Part shown: positions 10,705 through 22,694 of the stretch, in pieces
Layout of the letters: every line of letters starts with the position of its first letter
Position numbering within the stretch: the stretch's first letter is position 1
Assembly: GCA_015501585.1 (NCBI GenBank)
Contig: JADNRY010000001.1
Location: 372,001-436,000 of the forward strand
DNA length: 64,000 nucleotides
Direction: 5' to 3'
Origin: Rhodocollybia butyracea
Lineage: Eukaryota; Basidiomycota; Agaricomycetes; Agaricales; Omphalotaceae
The notes under the pieces: model-generated
Databases searched by the model: none
What the model saw: the letters and a program-made list of their open reading frames with translations, nothing else
What the model was told of the DNA's origin: nothing
Translations under genes and position numbers: made by a program

Positions 10705-10952
10705 TCTTAATCTATGGCCGCTTCAGACTTCTGCTAACTCCGCATAAGTATGGCCTCTGCGACCCGACGTTGTTGATTTAGTAAAGAAATTCTTATTAAC
10801 GTCCGCTCATTATAGTGTGTACAGTACTATTTGAGAAGCAAAGTGGCGTAGGTGTCTGAATGGAGTTCAACGCTGTGGATATTTGAATGATCAATGACCC
10901 TACAGGAAATTAAAAGACATTTATTTGCGGTAAAGTTTCTCCCTCTTCCTCC

Positions 10953-11633
10953 ATGTCCCGTTCAGAAAACCCAGCCTCTCATTTGAGGAACAGGTCCAGT
11001 GTCACTCGTTTCCGTAGCCAGATCTCTACCGCTTCCAATCCTTCCATTCATAAACAACCTTTCAACCACGTGTCTGACGAGGATAGAACGAAATTCCAGT
11101 CTTTTAAATTCCCTAGAACACCTAGCCAAGCCTCCCCATCCCACTCATCAGCCTGTTTCGAGAATGGTCTTCCAACCCCACCGCCTTCGAGCCTCGACCA
11201 GCATTTTTTCCCTAATACACCTTCTCCCCTAGCCTTTGCCGAGGCCCACTCGCTGCCCGCTGCCTATCCCTCTCTTCAGCACCAAGGCATGTGTCAATCC
11301 TCCCAAAAAGTGGATCTTGTTTCCATGGAGAGTTATGCCGAGGAGACGTTCGAACAGCGTCGCGCTGTAAGTTCAGACTCTGAGCCAAACTGGTCTTCTT
11401 CTCGCTGGCGTCCTGGCTCTAGTGGCCCAGTAAAGAGTCCTTACGGAGGACACTTTGTTACTCCATCTGTAGGGGCTGGCTTTTATCTTAACACATACCC
11501 GGGTAAACGGAGATTAATCTTCTGTCGAGGTTTACCATCTGCCCCAATAATTCGGATCCTGCTCTTAGGCTGTTGGATCGCTGTGATAGCATTCATCGTT
11601 CTCGCCTTCTTATTTGTTTCCAGAGGGTATTGA
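10953..11633 (+). CDS. Tail-anchored membrane protein, hypothetical
   Basis: Single-exon gene of 226 residues (MSRSENPASHLRNRSS). The first 190 residues are Ser/Pro-rich and probably disordered, with PTPPPSSLDQ and repeated SP/TP sites that could be phosphorylated. One strong membrane helix lies at the extreme C-terminus (about 199-221, RILLLGCWIAVIAFIVLAFL), ending five residues later at SRGY. There is no signal peptide, so the arrangement suggests a tail-anchored protein facing the cytosol. I do not recognise a family. The CArG array lies about 550 bp upstream. Confidence 0.65.
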   Translation: MSRSENPASHLRNRSSVTRFRSQISTASNPSIHKQPFNHVSDEDRTKFQSFKFPRTPSQASPSHSSACFENGLPTPPPSSLDQHFFPNTPSPLAFAEAHSLPAAYPSLQHQGMCQSSQKVDLVSMESYAEETFEQRRAVSSDSEPNWSSSRWRPGSSGPVKSPYGGHFVTPSVGAGFYLNTYPGKRRLIFCRGLPSAPIIRILLLGCWIAVIAFIVLAFLFVSRGY

Positions 11634-12039
11634 GATTTTGGAGTCCTCTTCATTCCCGCCTTTCCGTCGATCCACTGGTCATTACGCACTCCCGTTTGAT
11701 TCGTGTGATACACCGTTGACACAATACATTCTGTTTGACAATATCAGTCAACAGGATATGTATATAGACCGTTTAATTCGTTACAGAAAAATTCTTTGAT
11801 TCTAGACTTAGTAGTGAGAATACATCGTGGTCATGAAGATTAGGAGTAATGAGAAGGTTCCAATCCGAAGTGTAGGTACGACATTGCAATAAAAATACTG
11901 TATACTTTTAGCACTCATAACCTAGAAAAACAAATCATTGCGATGGGGAGTAGGGAATGTAAAGATTGACAGAATACAGATAGCGAACATAAAACAAAAG
12001 CACAACGTTAAATAAATTACCGTGAAAATCGTGGTCTAT
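11634..12039. other. Intergenic, convergent 3' ends
   Basis: AT-rich spacer of about 400 bp between the stops of the tail-anchored protein and the large Zn2Cys6 gene. No further gene seen. Confidence 0.55.
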
Positions 12040-15000
12040 CTATGTTTGATGATAATAAGTCTGGCTGTCTACAGAGGTGGCATTGGCTTCTTCCCAGTAC
12101 GCTGTACCGTTAGATATATGTCCCTGCTGCTGAGGCAAAGCGGTCCACATCTGGGCGGAAGATACAGCAGGATTTCGAGGATCACAATACGGCTGATAAG
12201 CTTGCTGATTTCGATGCTGCTCGCTCAGTTCCTCCATCGAAGGCTTTACATCGTATGTGATTGGGTCGAACATCATTTGAATGTCCCCGTGGATCATACC
12301 AGGCTGAGCTGCACTGGCAGTGTTATCGAAGCCGTCGTACATCATTGTACCGTTGCTGTAGTACTCTTCAGGCTGGGATGTGTGGATATTGGCTTTTGCC
12401 ACAAACGACGGGGGACTAGGCTGATGACCAAAGGTAGGGGCAGTCGAGGTCATGTTTGGATATGGGGAGCTGGATCCATTCGAAGAGCTAGCGTTGCCAT
12501 ACCCAGAACTGTAGCCATCTTGGTTACCGAACTGAAAGTCATACTGAGTAGGTTGTTCCGCAGGAGTTTCATAAGACGGCGGAGACTCGACGTAAGGTGT
12601 CTGCAGAGAATGTTGCCGAGGCGGTATCGAAGCTCGTATATGCATTTCCGATTGCGGAGAAGAGTTAGAGGGAGGCATCATATCCAGATTTTGTTGCGGT
12701 TCCTCCGATGTATTGTAGCTTCCCATAGTGAAGTCTGTGGACGTAGACAACGTGGAGTTTCGTCGCTGTGCCTGCGCATGAAGACGAGGATCCTGCGAAA
12801 GTGAAGAAGATCGCGAACGATATGCAAACTGCTCTGTCTGGAGTTGTGGTCTGGGAGACGACTGGAAGGGCGGTCCTTGAGGTGCAGCGGGCGAGGGGTG
12901 GGACTGCTGGAACATTGGTCTGGACTTTTCCGTCACAGGGGTCGATGCTGTACTGACAGTACTAACAGATTGTCGTCTGCTGCTTGGAGCACGTGCCGAA
13001 GCAGATATAGTTGTGGAGGACTGCGTTGTCGGGCTAGGGGCAATGTCTTTGGCCGGTCGTTTCCGTACACCCACAGCTGGATAAGCCTTTTTCTGTTTTT
13101 TATCTTTGTCGCCTGCCTTGGGCGCTGTGTTCACGGCCAAATCTTCTTTTGCCGCGTCTACCCCGGGCGTTGCAGGGAAGGGCAGTTGACGCTTCGGTGT
13201 CTGAGCGATTGGCGAGGTAGATTCAGAGGTTACAGCCGTGGAATAAGACGTTGCCAAAGTAGAAGTAGATCCCTGTGAGGGTGTAGGAGCACTGGGCGCT
13301 GGGATGATAGGATAGACATAGGCAGGAGTGGTAAGTGAGTCGACTTCGTGATGTTTCCGTTTCGATGGAACATTGGGACTACCAGAACCTCTACGGGAAC
13401 TGTTACCTCCCTCAGCCTTGGACTTGAGCGCCTCGACAATCCGAGTGCAGTCCGCAGAGGTAATGACGTATGTTGCGCCTACAGCTGAATCGAATTTGGA
13501 CTCGGAAAGATTCTTCATGATTTCTAGCGCGACATCGACATCCTCCATAGCTGCTGCCGCCCACATCGTGGAAGGTTGCTTGATGACCGCGTGAGCACAA
13601 ACCACGGCAGCGTCAAAGATGGACCTTGCAAGAGGATAAAAGTCGAACAAAGCCGGTGAAAGAGCGGATGAAATTGCAGTATCATCCTGTGATTGCGATT
13701 TCCATAGCTCCGACAATGCTTTTGCGGCCTTCATGATACCGTGAGCGGCGTTTATGCTCCCCAAGCTCGCTTGGTGAGGGACCCCGGCTGCATGCTTTTT
13801 CAGGAAGGGGAGATATACTCTTAGCACTAGGCGATGTGCGGTCATCGCTACTTCACATCGTTGAGCGACGAGTGTGGGCTCTACCTCATCAAAGGAATCG
13901 CCATGGTCGATCTGGTAGTAGGGTGGAAGTTCGGTTAACCATGTGCGAACCTCCGCCTCCATAGAGGCAGCTTGGTCAATGGAATAGCAGTTGCTGTTTG
14001 GGGAGGAGCCGTAGTATGACGTACGGACTTGCTGAGCGTGGCCGAATTCTGGGGTATTCATTCGACGTTTAATGCTTCGAACCAACAGCGTAAGACTGGA
14101 AAAGGGCGTCAGTTCTGGGCTACGACGAGGTCACGAAAAACCCACCGAGACCGAATTTCAAAGTACCTCATCCCGTCCTTACTGTACCCAGTTCCATCTT
14201 CCCCGCCACCTACTGGCGGAGGGATCCGAATTGACGAGGGCCCAAATACGTTCTCATCCACGTTTGCCACAGGGCGTTTGGTATTGAAGGAATTATCTGC
14301 GATAAGTGGCGGTTGATTCATAATGTCTGATACAAACCTATAGATCGGGTGGTTATAAAGGGAGAATAAAAACGAATTTGAGTCGACTCACAGATCGTAA
14401 TACATGATCGTCCACCAGATCCTACGTCTTATCTCGGCTTCATACAAGGTAAACTGTGATTCTCTTGCAGCTTTCGAGGCGGAGAAACTCTCTAAAAGTG
14501 AAGGGTCGCTGAGCTTACTGTTACTCCTGGCTTTCTTCGCTCCAGTCGGAACGCCCCCAGTGGAGCTAGCAGCGTTCAAGTGACCAGATTCCAATGATTG
14601 TACTGTGAAGGCTGGCGGGCATGCATCCTCGGGATCCTTGTTCAACGACATCTGTCGAGCATAATTGACAAGCTTGCCGACCTAGAGACTGAGTGAGTGA
14701 ATGGAACTAAAGGTGTATCGATGAAAGCAAACACACAAGAGGGAACATGACTGCGGCGACGCCTTTTACACTCTTAGCCTTGGTCTTGACGGTGGCAAGG
14801 CCTGGACTGTGACGCGCATCACGGGAGCCATTGTTCTCATCCTTCTTTGTTCCATCTTCCCTTTTGCCAGTACCAAGGCCATCCTTCGCCAAAAAGGCCA
14901 ACTGGAGTAGGCATGTAGTTATGTAGTCCATATCATGTTGCTGATCTTCCTTCATTCGTCTTACTTCGGTCTCACTCTCTTGAGATAAAGGAACAGAAAC

Positions 15001-16477
15001 AGGAGTAACTGCAACAGACGTCTCCCAGATTCCGATAGCCTGATCACTGAGTGAGTACCAGTACGCAGGTTCCATGGATGCGCTGCTATCTTTAGAGCTA
15101 CGCTGGGGCATCCGTCTGCCTGCTTCGAGTGCACCCAAGGCAATGGCTGCACAAATAGCAGCAAATAAAGGGATATCTCCAACTGTTTTGACAGAAGTTG
15201 AAGGGCGCCCATTCTGTCCTTCTGTCAATTCAGTACGGTAATGAGATCGTGCGTTATCGATATCTGCATTAGCTCCAGAACCAAAGATCGGACGAGAGCG
15301 AGTTGACCCCATGAACAGTTGCCTGGCTTGGGCAGCCTCCCTCTCCTTGGTTTCTCGTTCCTTCTCCTTTTCCATTTCTCGAGCCATTTCCTTATCCCTC
15401 ACGTTCGCAGCGGGGGAAGAAGCGTTGGGGCGAGCGTTAATCAAAAGTTCCAATGCACGTTCCCGTAGAGTCTTCCAGTTTAAACATGGGTAAGTATATG
15501 CTGTTGACTCTTCTGCATGCGTAAGATAGGATAACAATGTGTGCTGCTGAGGCTGCCGGCTGGACGATGAGTATGTGTTTAGAGATGGAAGTAAAGCAAG
15601 CAAAGCGGGTGTTAATTGCGGTTTTGTTGAATCAGATGAAGATGAATAGTACGCGCTGGTAGGAGGGAGCCCATTTGATGAGGAAAGGGATAGAGATGCG
15701 AGGTTAGGTGAAGATGCTGTCGAGGCAGGATGATTGGCAGATGAGGAAGATGACGGTGGTCTGTCCGTCATGTCAAAGTCATCACTGGAAAGCGAAAAGG
15801 GGATCTCCACAGAGAGAGGCTCGACTTTGACGTTTGCGGTACTTTCGTTCTTGGGTGAAGCGGAAAAACTTGTCGGCAGTGTGAACCCAAGATCAATTTC
15901 GTTGAGCCATGTGCTGTCTATATCTTCTAGAGGTATGGCAAGCGAACAGTGGTGAATTGTAGGAGGGCTCAAAGTCACGTTAAGGGACAATGAGGGAGGC
16001 GGCGGTCCATTGGACGACGAAGGAGAAGAGAAGGGATAAGATGGCATGAACTGGCCAGAGGTAAGTTGAGCCAACGTGGCCTCTACTTGTATGAGCCGGT
16101 TATTGAGTGAATGCAAGTCGCTGTATAGGATGCTGTCAGATGGATTAATAGTCAAGCGAACAGCGAAGCGTACACTTTTTCTGCAGCTGCGGGTGAGTAT
16201 ATACACCGCGAAACAGTGTCGCGCTTCTGACAACTTCCACAAGGATTCCTTCGGTCGCATTTTAGTTTCAAGCGTTTACACTGTTGACTGGTCATTAGGA
16301 GCAAAACGACGGAGAAGTAGGTAGGTATACACACTTCAGCGCAAACGACAGTTATGCGAGAACGAATTTGGCTGTATTTCGATAAACAACGTGTACAGTG
16401 AAGATGTACAAGACTTACGGGGCCAGTCCCGCCGTTCCAGGCGTCGTTGTTGAGCCATGTTGGGTATCTGAATCCAT
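12040..16477 (-). CDS. Zn2Cys6 transcription factor with fungal-specific domain
   Basis: Predicted nuclear regulator of 1367 residues. Seven exons fit the frame exactly: 16419-16477, 16335-16371, 16174-16280, 14737-16120, 14392-14681, 14167-14337 and 12040-14095, all with GT-AG borders. The zinc cluster is at residues 30-58 (VVCAECKRLKLKCDRRNPC, then GSCQKRDTVSRC): C-x2-C-x6-C-x5-C-x2-C-x8-C. It is divided by an intron right after the first two ligand-spacing residues. A coiled linker follows (DLHSLNNRLIQVEATLAQL). The fungal_trans middle homology region spans about residues 410-700 (AAVMFPLVGKLVNYARQMSL, then IRRRIWWTIMYYDLFVSD). The C-terminal third is Ser/Pro/Gln-rich and probably activating. 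The gene family is broad and no target pathway can be given. Confidence 0.9.
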
Positions 16478-19400
16478 AGCAGATGGTGGTAATGAAAAAG
16501 CCAGTATTCGGGTAATGCTCTCTTTTTGGTCTAGTCTCTTGGCTACTGTAGTAACTTTCGAAGCGGTCAAAAAGTCCCCCCTGAAGTTGAGGTACGAAGC
16601 ACAAAACTGATTTGTGCAGCTGATGAACAAAAGAAAGGAAATTCAGCGACTGACTGGTGAATTATAAGTGAATAAGATATAGATTTGTTGCCCGATTCAG
16701 GATGCCTGCCGGGATTGATTTTCCTGGCAGTCATTTCCGCTCTTTTTCCTGTGAGCTCCGCTATTATGTTCATTATTTCTCTTCAGGTTCTAACTGGGTA
16801 TCTGTGTTGTCTGTGGACGCTGGCTGCGCAGCCCGCTTGGCTCGAGGACTGAAATTTTCTGCTGCTGGCCAATCGTTCGATATTCGGCCCCGGTTCTGAT
16901 CTACTTATTGATCCCCTATCCATCCTTAATCCTTTCCCGCATCCTCTGACTACTTTATCCTTATCTCACCAGGTTTCCCATTTCGGTCTAGTACAAGGTT
17001 TAGATTCTGGTCTAATTGTGGCTAGCAATTTTAGTACACATGGGCTCTTTTTCGTTTCCGGCTCATATCTGACCCAGCTAGTTTCAATTGTTCTCACCTT
17101 TACAATGCACTCAATTCATCAGTGTCGAGTCTTGAGTCGTCTTGACTGCATTGAATACTTGTTCAAACTTGAAATTATACACGTGAGCGATGAATCGTTT
17201 TGTTTCTTCCGTTCAAGTAACTGACTGGGATAGGTCTTGCTCCCTCATTGTTCTGACATATAGAGGCTGTAGTGATCGGTGTTCCATTGACCAAACTGCA
17301 ACTACAACACCCCGCGCCCACAGCTGTCAATTTCTTCCATTCGTTCTCCTCGGACTTGACTGTAATAAAACTGTTTTGCACTCAAATGATAGCGAATAAC
17401 ACACTCTATCAAAGCTCTTCCCGTGTCATGCTGACAAACTATACTACAGGATTTCGCATTCCAACTGCTGTACTTACTCGTCCCAACCGCGCCTGGAAAT
17501 GACTCTAGGCAACATACATGTGTGATCAAAGTCAATCGATCGTTCATCGCAACAGTTACAGTACCATGGCCAGCGCATATACCTCATCTTCATTTGCAAT
17601 AAAGCAGCAGACTGCGATGTATTTTTCATTGGTGGCATTGGTACATACCAGACTGGTACGTACGACCACAGCGATCACGAACGTCTGATTTTTGTACACT
17701 TTACAGTAGCATTCATTCATCTATATTTATTCTCTACAATACAGATTTCTCGAAAATATCGTTCAGTTAACGTACACCTCGCCGCTTAATGGGAAGATAT
17801 CAATGGCCATTCCTCCCACTCCAGTCCAAACCTAGGCCTTACCACTGGTCTAGAATGTCCCAATGTGCTGGTATATGCGAGTATATGCGCCTATAGTATC
17901 AGCTACAGGCACTAAGTACTCTCTAAAGAGCACTCCTATCTATCAGCTTCAGTTCAAACAGTCGTGAGCGATTCCTGTGGCTACAGCTTTTAGCTATGTC
18001 GATGTTGTTCACGTCAAATTTCGGTATCCTGATCCTCCTCGGAAGATGTGTTTTGCAATACACAGTTCTGCCCTCTCAGGCCCTCGACTGACCTCCCCCT
18101 GAGCTCCCCGCAGATGACCTTCCCGCGAAACTATGCAAGGTAGAACTTCTACGTGTTACCGGGCTTCTACCGGACTCTATCAGGATTAATATTTTCAGTT
18201 GGATCGGGTAATGGATTCGCCGCTTCTTAAAGATTTGCCTACGGCTGTAATACATATTTCAACAGTTGGCAGAAACATGTCATAGAGACTCGGGTGCCTT
18301 CGAAACCATCCTCGCGGAGTACAGGCTTACAGGCTTTCACTTCTCGACGAGTTGATGCTCGATGATTTCATACTGGACAATTAAATTCATTGTTACTGCG
18401 GTAACCCCTTCCGGATTGTTTTCTCAGAACATCATCGATTCACATACACAGGTATAGTACCCGCCGGGAAGGAGAAGTGGACTTTTGCACGCGCACAAGG
18501 TTCCAAAAACAGTATCAAAGCGCGTGCTTTAGGTAGCCTTGTAAAGCCATGAAGTAGACGCATACAGTATAAGTTTATGCTGTCAGCAAGGCTAGTTTCA
18601 TATTTGATAGTTAAAAGTTTAAACAGCTCTCTTCCAACGAGTAATAATTCACCACCTTTAATACTTTAGTCAATTGTCAGTATTAACTTCTCCAATGCTG
18701 CATGTGTGTGCTTATCAGGAGCCTGCCTCATTTGCTTGCCTCATCACACACAGGTTCGGTTGAGCCCATAAGTAACTACATTCGTTCCTCAATGCCCATC
18801 GATTTGGACGGGGATGAGGTGATGTGATTTATGGCCTACAATTACAAATGCACGCGATACCACTGTTTCTTGAACGAGTCTCATCCTCCATGCGGCTATG
18901 GTTTAAATTATATGTACGCAGTGCAGGTACAAACTTTGTACTTGGACACATCGCTAATACGCCGTCGCCTTCAATCCCTCTACTGTTTAGCTCTATTATC
19001 ACACAAATTCGGCGTTGACTATGTACATCCTAGTCTTGTCCTTGTTCTAAAAGCTGCAAGCGGCGTTCTCGATGAATTAATTATAAAACCCCACCCTCGA
19101 TGCGCTATGAACGGTAGGTACTTACACAACAGTTTCGGGACATAACACAAGGGCGAATTCAGATGTCAGCCTGCCTGGAGCTAGCCAGTTGTGATTTCTG
19201 CGATACATCGGTTCCCGTGAAGGTTGCGCGAGGGAGTCGCCGGAAAGCTCAAGATAACACATAAGACTCGAAGATAAGGCATGTTTTTAATAAGACTGGT
19301 GAGCGAGGCATTGGGTAAGAGACCATTGCAAATGCCCAGGGGTTGTTGGGGTAATACATATACTGGCGGTGTGTGGACTGCATTGCAAGCGCTAGGCACA

Positions 19401-20133
19401 CAAATATATCTATTCAACGCAAGAAGAGCCTGTCGCAAGACGACTATGACCCTAGCATTGAAAAGGCAGATAAAAGGACCGGTAGGGTATTCCTTTCAAG
19501 TTCCTTACACCGGTGCTACCGCAGCACGGCACTCTTGAGGATCCCAGTGGTAGAGGAACTATTGAAAACTCTTCTTCAAATGAGAAGAAAAACTTCGGGA
19601 TATTACACCCATGTGCCAATCGAGTAGGAACAATTTTCTTGGCATTGTAATCATTCAGGTGGATAAAGGACACGGAACCCATACATACATATAGCCACCG
19701 AAACAAGAACTCGAGCACTACAGTGGGGCAAACCAGTTTTTGATACTATGTTCTCGTAACAGCGCATACTTAACTAGCCAGTGAGTGTGTAACATATTCT
19801 GCTAAGTATGTGAATTTGAAGTGATTTTGAAAGTGTAAATTTGAAATGAATCTAGACGCAGTTTCCGGGGACGAAAATTTTCACTTTCATAATAGAGCAA
19901 GTTGGTAAAACTTGGTAAAACATCTCTCGTCGAGAAGATCTGTTGTCAATTAAGTATTGAATGCAGGGACCGAGCGCCTAATAGGTCTTCACGTGTGCAA
20001 AGCGCGGAAGCTTTTCCACTTGGCCTCATTCTTCTTTGACCTTGACGACGAACACTGGGCAGCAGGCTGTTCAGTCCTGTACTTTCACCATTAAGTGTAC
20101 TCTTCAAATTCATCGTCATCTTCATGCGCCAAG
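16478..20133. other. Gene-poor region of about 3.7 kb
   Basis: I cannot support a complete gene here. Minus strand 17190-17720 holds several Cys-rich pieces that can be spliced in frame (see findings). Plus strand 18831-19145 is a 104-residue ATG-initiated frame (MAYNYKCTRYHC) of unknown nature. The rest has short frames with many stops on both strands. No clear transposon ends, terminal repeats or transposase signature were seen by eye. The Zn2Cys6 gene's promoter lies at the left and the Chs7-like gene's promoter at the right. Confidence 0.45.
18831..19145 (+). CDS. Uncertain 104-residue open frame
   Basis: ATG-initiated frame inside the gene-poor region, encoding MAYNYKCTRYHCFLNESHPP and continuing to NSFGT. 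It has no signal peptide, no membrane helix and no recognised motif. Length alone is weak evidence in this sequence, so it may well be chance. Confidence 0.15.
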   Translation: MAYNYKCTRYHCFLNESHPPCGYGLNYMYAVQVQTLYLDTSLIRRRLQSLYCLALLSHKFGVDYVHPSLVLVLKAASGVLDELIIKPHPRCAMNGRYLHNSFGT

Positions 20134-21319
20134 ATGTCTTTCGGTGACTTTGAATCTCTCTGTACCAACACCCCATCCTACACATGGCTAGTCGTTAAAT
20201 ATCGAATTGAATTCCCAATCTGACTTGGAAGATTCAGGTGCAATCTATTCTATCGTCAACTTTCCGAAAACTCCACTCTTTCCAGCCTTCTGACAGGATT
20301 ATCCGCCAACTCGAGCACTGCGCCGGTCGGGATTCATCCAAGCTGTGGCATTCCCAGAGTAGGCACTGACCGAAGTCTTGGAAATATCGCGAACATCATC
20401 GTCTGTGCTCTAAGCATGGTAGCTGTTACCGGTATGATTATCTTGACTGAGAGACGAAAAGCTGCTGTCGGTATGTGTCTTCAAGAAGAAGAAGGAACGG
20501 TTTGCTGAATTCGTTGCGTAGGACGTGTGGAACTACGGAATATGCTTATAGTGTACTTTGCCTCACTTCCCTTTCAACTTATCACAAACGGATCCCTGCT
20601 TGAACAAGGTTCCACGGCTCTGGTAGTTCTGACCGCAATTCATGCTGGTCTCGTCGCAACCCTGTTCTGGGCATTGCTGGCCAATGCTCTTATTTCGACT
20701 CAAGTTGTAGAAGATGGCACGATGTCATCTCTTGTTGTATGTTACTTTCCTTATCATCAGGCTATAAGCTAATATATCCTGATAGCCATTCTACGTTCTT
20801 TCTTCTCTTATATTCGGCGGAACATTGTACATCTCACTGGATGTTGCCCTTGGAATAACACATACATTAGGACCTTCGTCGCATCCCAATGAGCTACGGA
20901 GTATACCACTCTTTATTATGACCAGTCTCTGGCCTGCTATGTAAGGTTAACTTTTACCTCTTTATATCTGGTTTGCCTAATCATTTTGGAAACAGTGCCG
21001 CGATCTTTTACTTTGGTATCATGATATATATCGTTCTCGGTATGCTCAAGGAGGTGCGCCCGGCTCTATACTACGTTCTAGCCGGAGTTCTCTTTGTATT
21101 TTCTCAATTAGCATGGTTTTTACTGGGAAAGGTGTTATGTATCGGATCGGGAAGTAAAGTGGATGGTTCATTCATAGCTACCATTTTTGAGACGGCTACA
21201 GTTGGACTAGTATTTCTAGGATGGAAGAGTATCACGGAAGGTAAGTGATCATTTAATTTTCTCCCTACTTTCTGTAACGGCTTGGCCTAGGTGTATGGAA
21301 GGACGATCCTTATTATTGA
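20134..21319 (+). CDS. Chs7-like chitin synthase export chaperone
   Basis: Polytopic ER membrane protein related to yeast Chs7, which helps chitin synthase III leave the ER. Exons start at ATG 20134 (MSFGDFESLCTNTPSYTW) and end with VWKDDPYY, stop 21317-21319. Joined pieces include CNLFYRQLSENSTLSSLL, HPSCGIPRVG, NIANIIVCALSMVAV, ERRKAAVGRVELRNML, QGSTALVVLTAIHAGL, ANALISTQVVEDGTMSSLV and FETATVGLVFLGWKSITE, giving about seven membrane segments and a short N-terminus with conserved Cys. The first intron (20187-20237) only keeps frame with a GC donor (TG then GCTAGT), which makes that splice the least certain part. The rest match the Chs7 family closely. It converges with the GH128 gene. Confidence 0.85.
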
Positions 21320-21636
21320 ACCCTCTCAAAACATACGTCTTTGTGTTCAAGCTCGGAGTGCTGGATCTAGTCCTCTAATCATCAATCAAAACCCCTTCAT
21401 CCTTGTTAAAATTAGCTGTGCTATGTAACATATGTACCGTTTTTAATAACATCTTTCAGACTTTCGGTTACTCGACAGGCGAAACTCAAAGGTTGTATGT
21501 GCCTAGCTTCCAGAGACAAACCGACACACCTGATAGCGTTTCATCCTTAACTTGCGAAGAGTCTTAAACGATGAATGATTGTATTCCCTAGCAGTACTGA
21601 CAAAATAACAAAATGTCCAAGATCATCCGGATCGGC
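21320..21636. other. Intergenic, convergent 3' ends
   Basis: Spacer of 317 bp between the stops of the Chs7-like and GH128 genes; presumably both 3' UTRs. Confidence 0.6.
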
Positions 21637-22694
21637 TCAAGAAACGTACGCAGATCCCAGTGCGTTAAGATTTCCGCCTGAGTCGAGCATGTCTGCGAAA
21701 AGAGTAAGTTTATAAATCATTCTTGAATGAAAAAAGGCATACTGGTTTCCAAGTCTGGTGTTGAGGGCTAGTAAGAAGATTGTCAACACTTGATGCTTGT
21801 GAATTTCGATGTACTTGAACAACTTACTGAATAATCGAACCATGCGTAACGTGCAACATAAGACAATCCGTCCATCGCAGATGTTGTAGTCTCAAGGAAC
21901 GATTGAACAACTAGATGAGGTTGACGTTATGTCGCTTTCCAGTCAGATAAAAAGCTCGCTCACTGGCTGGATTGCTCATGGTCGTATCCCCGAACTCTGT
22001 AACCCAAAGCGGTCCATACTGGCCGAACTGCTCATCCATCTTGGACAAATAGGCCAAGAAGTTGTCTGAGCCTTCACCGTACCTACACAGAAAGGCTTGA
22101 GTCGAGAACGCAAAAACATCTCTACATTGGACCCTCACCAATGAATGGGAATAAAATCTACATGACAGCCTTTGTTGCAAGCGTTAAAGAAATTTTCGAG
22201 CCAAACAGCGCCTTCTGGAGCTGAGGATATTGCAGGAGCTCCGATCTTGATTCCTGCACTATGCAAAGGATTCATGTATTCTTTCCACAGCGCAGCGGCT
22301 TTACCAGCATCGATGTTAGATTGTCCGGACAGTTCAGGCTCGTTAAATCCCTATTTGAGTATAAGTATCAGATATATCCCGAGATAACTAGTACCTTACC
22401 AAAACATGTTTCGCACCGGAAACCGCGCCTGCGAAAGTCTCTATGCCCTCAGCCCCCCATTGCATGGGGACATACTCGATTTCAGACGACAAACCCGCCG
22501 GACGCTCGTTAGCCCAGTTGTATAGCCATGGTGTGTGAAAGATGTGCGGATCCCGTTTCCGAAAGTGCGATGCCACGCTTAGAGTTCGCAGCACGAGGAT
22601 CCAGACCTCGACGAGGAATGGGGGCTGCAGAGGATATCACAAAAAGTGTACCAAGCAAGAGAGCCAAGAAAGTTGAACGTTTGAATGATGCCAT
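21637..22694 (-). CDS. GH128 beta-1,3-glucanase-like protein with apparent frameshift
   Basis: Secreted glycoside hydrolase family 128 protein (Asl1 type), expected to cleave beta-1,3-glucan. ATG 22694 gives a signal peptide (MASFKRSTFLALLLGTLFVI) and a short basic propeptide ending NSKRGIA. The next family segment (DPHIFHTPWLYNWANE) is one frame away: there is one extra base in the 16 nt after the codons for GIA, at about 22550-22565. Downstream is intact: EYVPMQWGAEGIETF, GFNEPELSGQSNI (acid/base Glu), HVDFIPIHWYGEGSD, YGPLWVTEFGDTTMSN (nucleophile Glu), IVQSFLETTTSAMDG and YVARYAWFDYS. A 25-nt exon (21743-21767) precedes the last exon, NMLDSGGNLNALGSAYVS. Either a recent frameshift or a base error; otherwise it looks functional. 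Confidence 0.8.

Larger units (their letters stand above)
9500..10952. other. Divergent intergenic region with regulatory array
   Basis: About 1.45 kb between the SDR gene (-) and the tail-anchored protein gene (+). No coding exon is supported. It contains the CArG-box array at 10240-10402 and a short telomere-like stretch at 10687-10704, annotated separately. Confidence 0.55.

Noticed and set aside
10502..10747. 81-codon plus-strand frame in the CArG region
   Set aside because: It contains the telomere-like stretch, has no coding features, and does not join to the downstream gene.
12022..12804. 260-codon plus-strand open frame
   Set aside because: Antisense shadow of the Gln/Ser-rich tail of the large Zn2Cys6 gene; its Arg-rich product has no domain features.
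21911..22180. Stop codon after KRHNVNLI as the end of the GH128 protein
   Set aside because: That stop lies inside an intron (GTGAGC to CTAG); splicing restores the family sequence IVQSFLETTT and the remaining exons.
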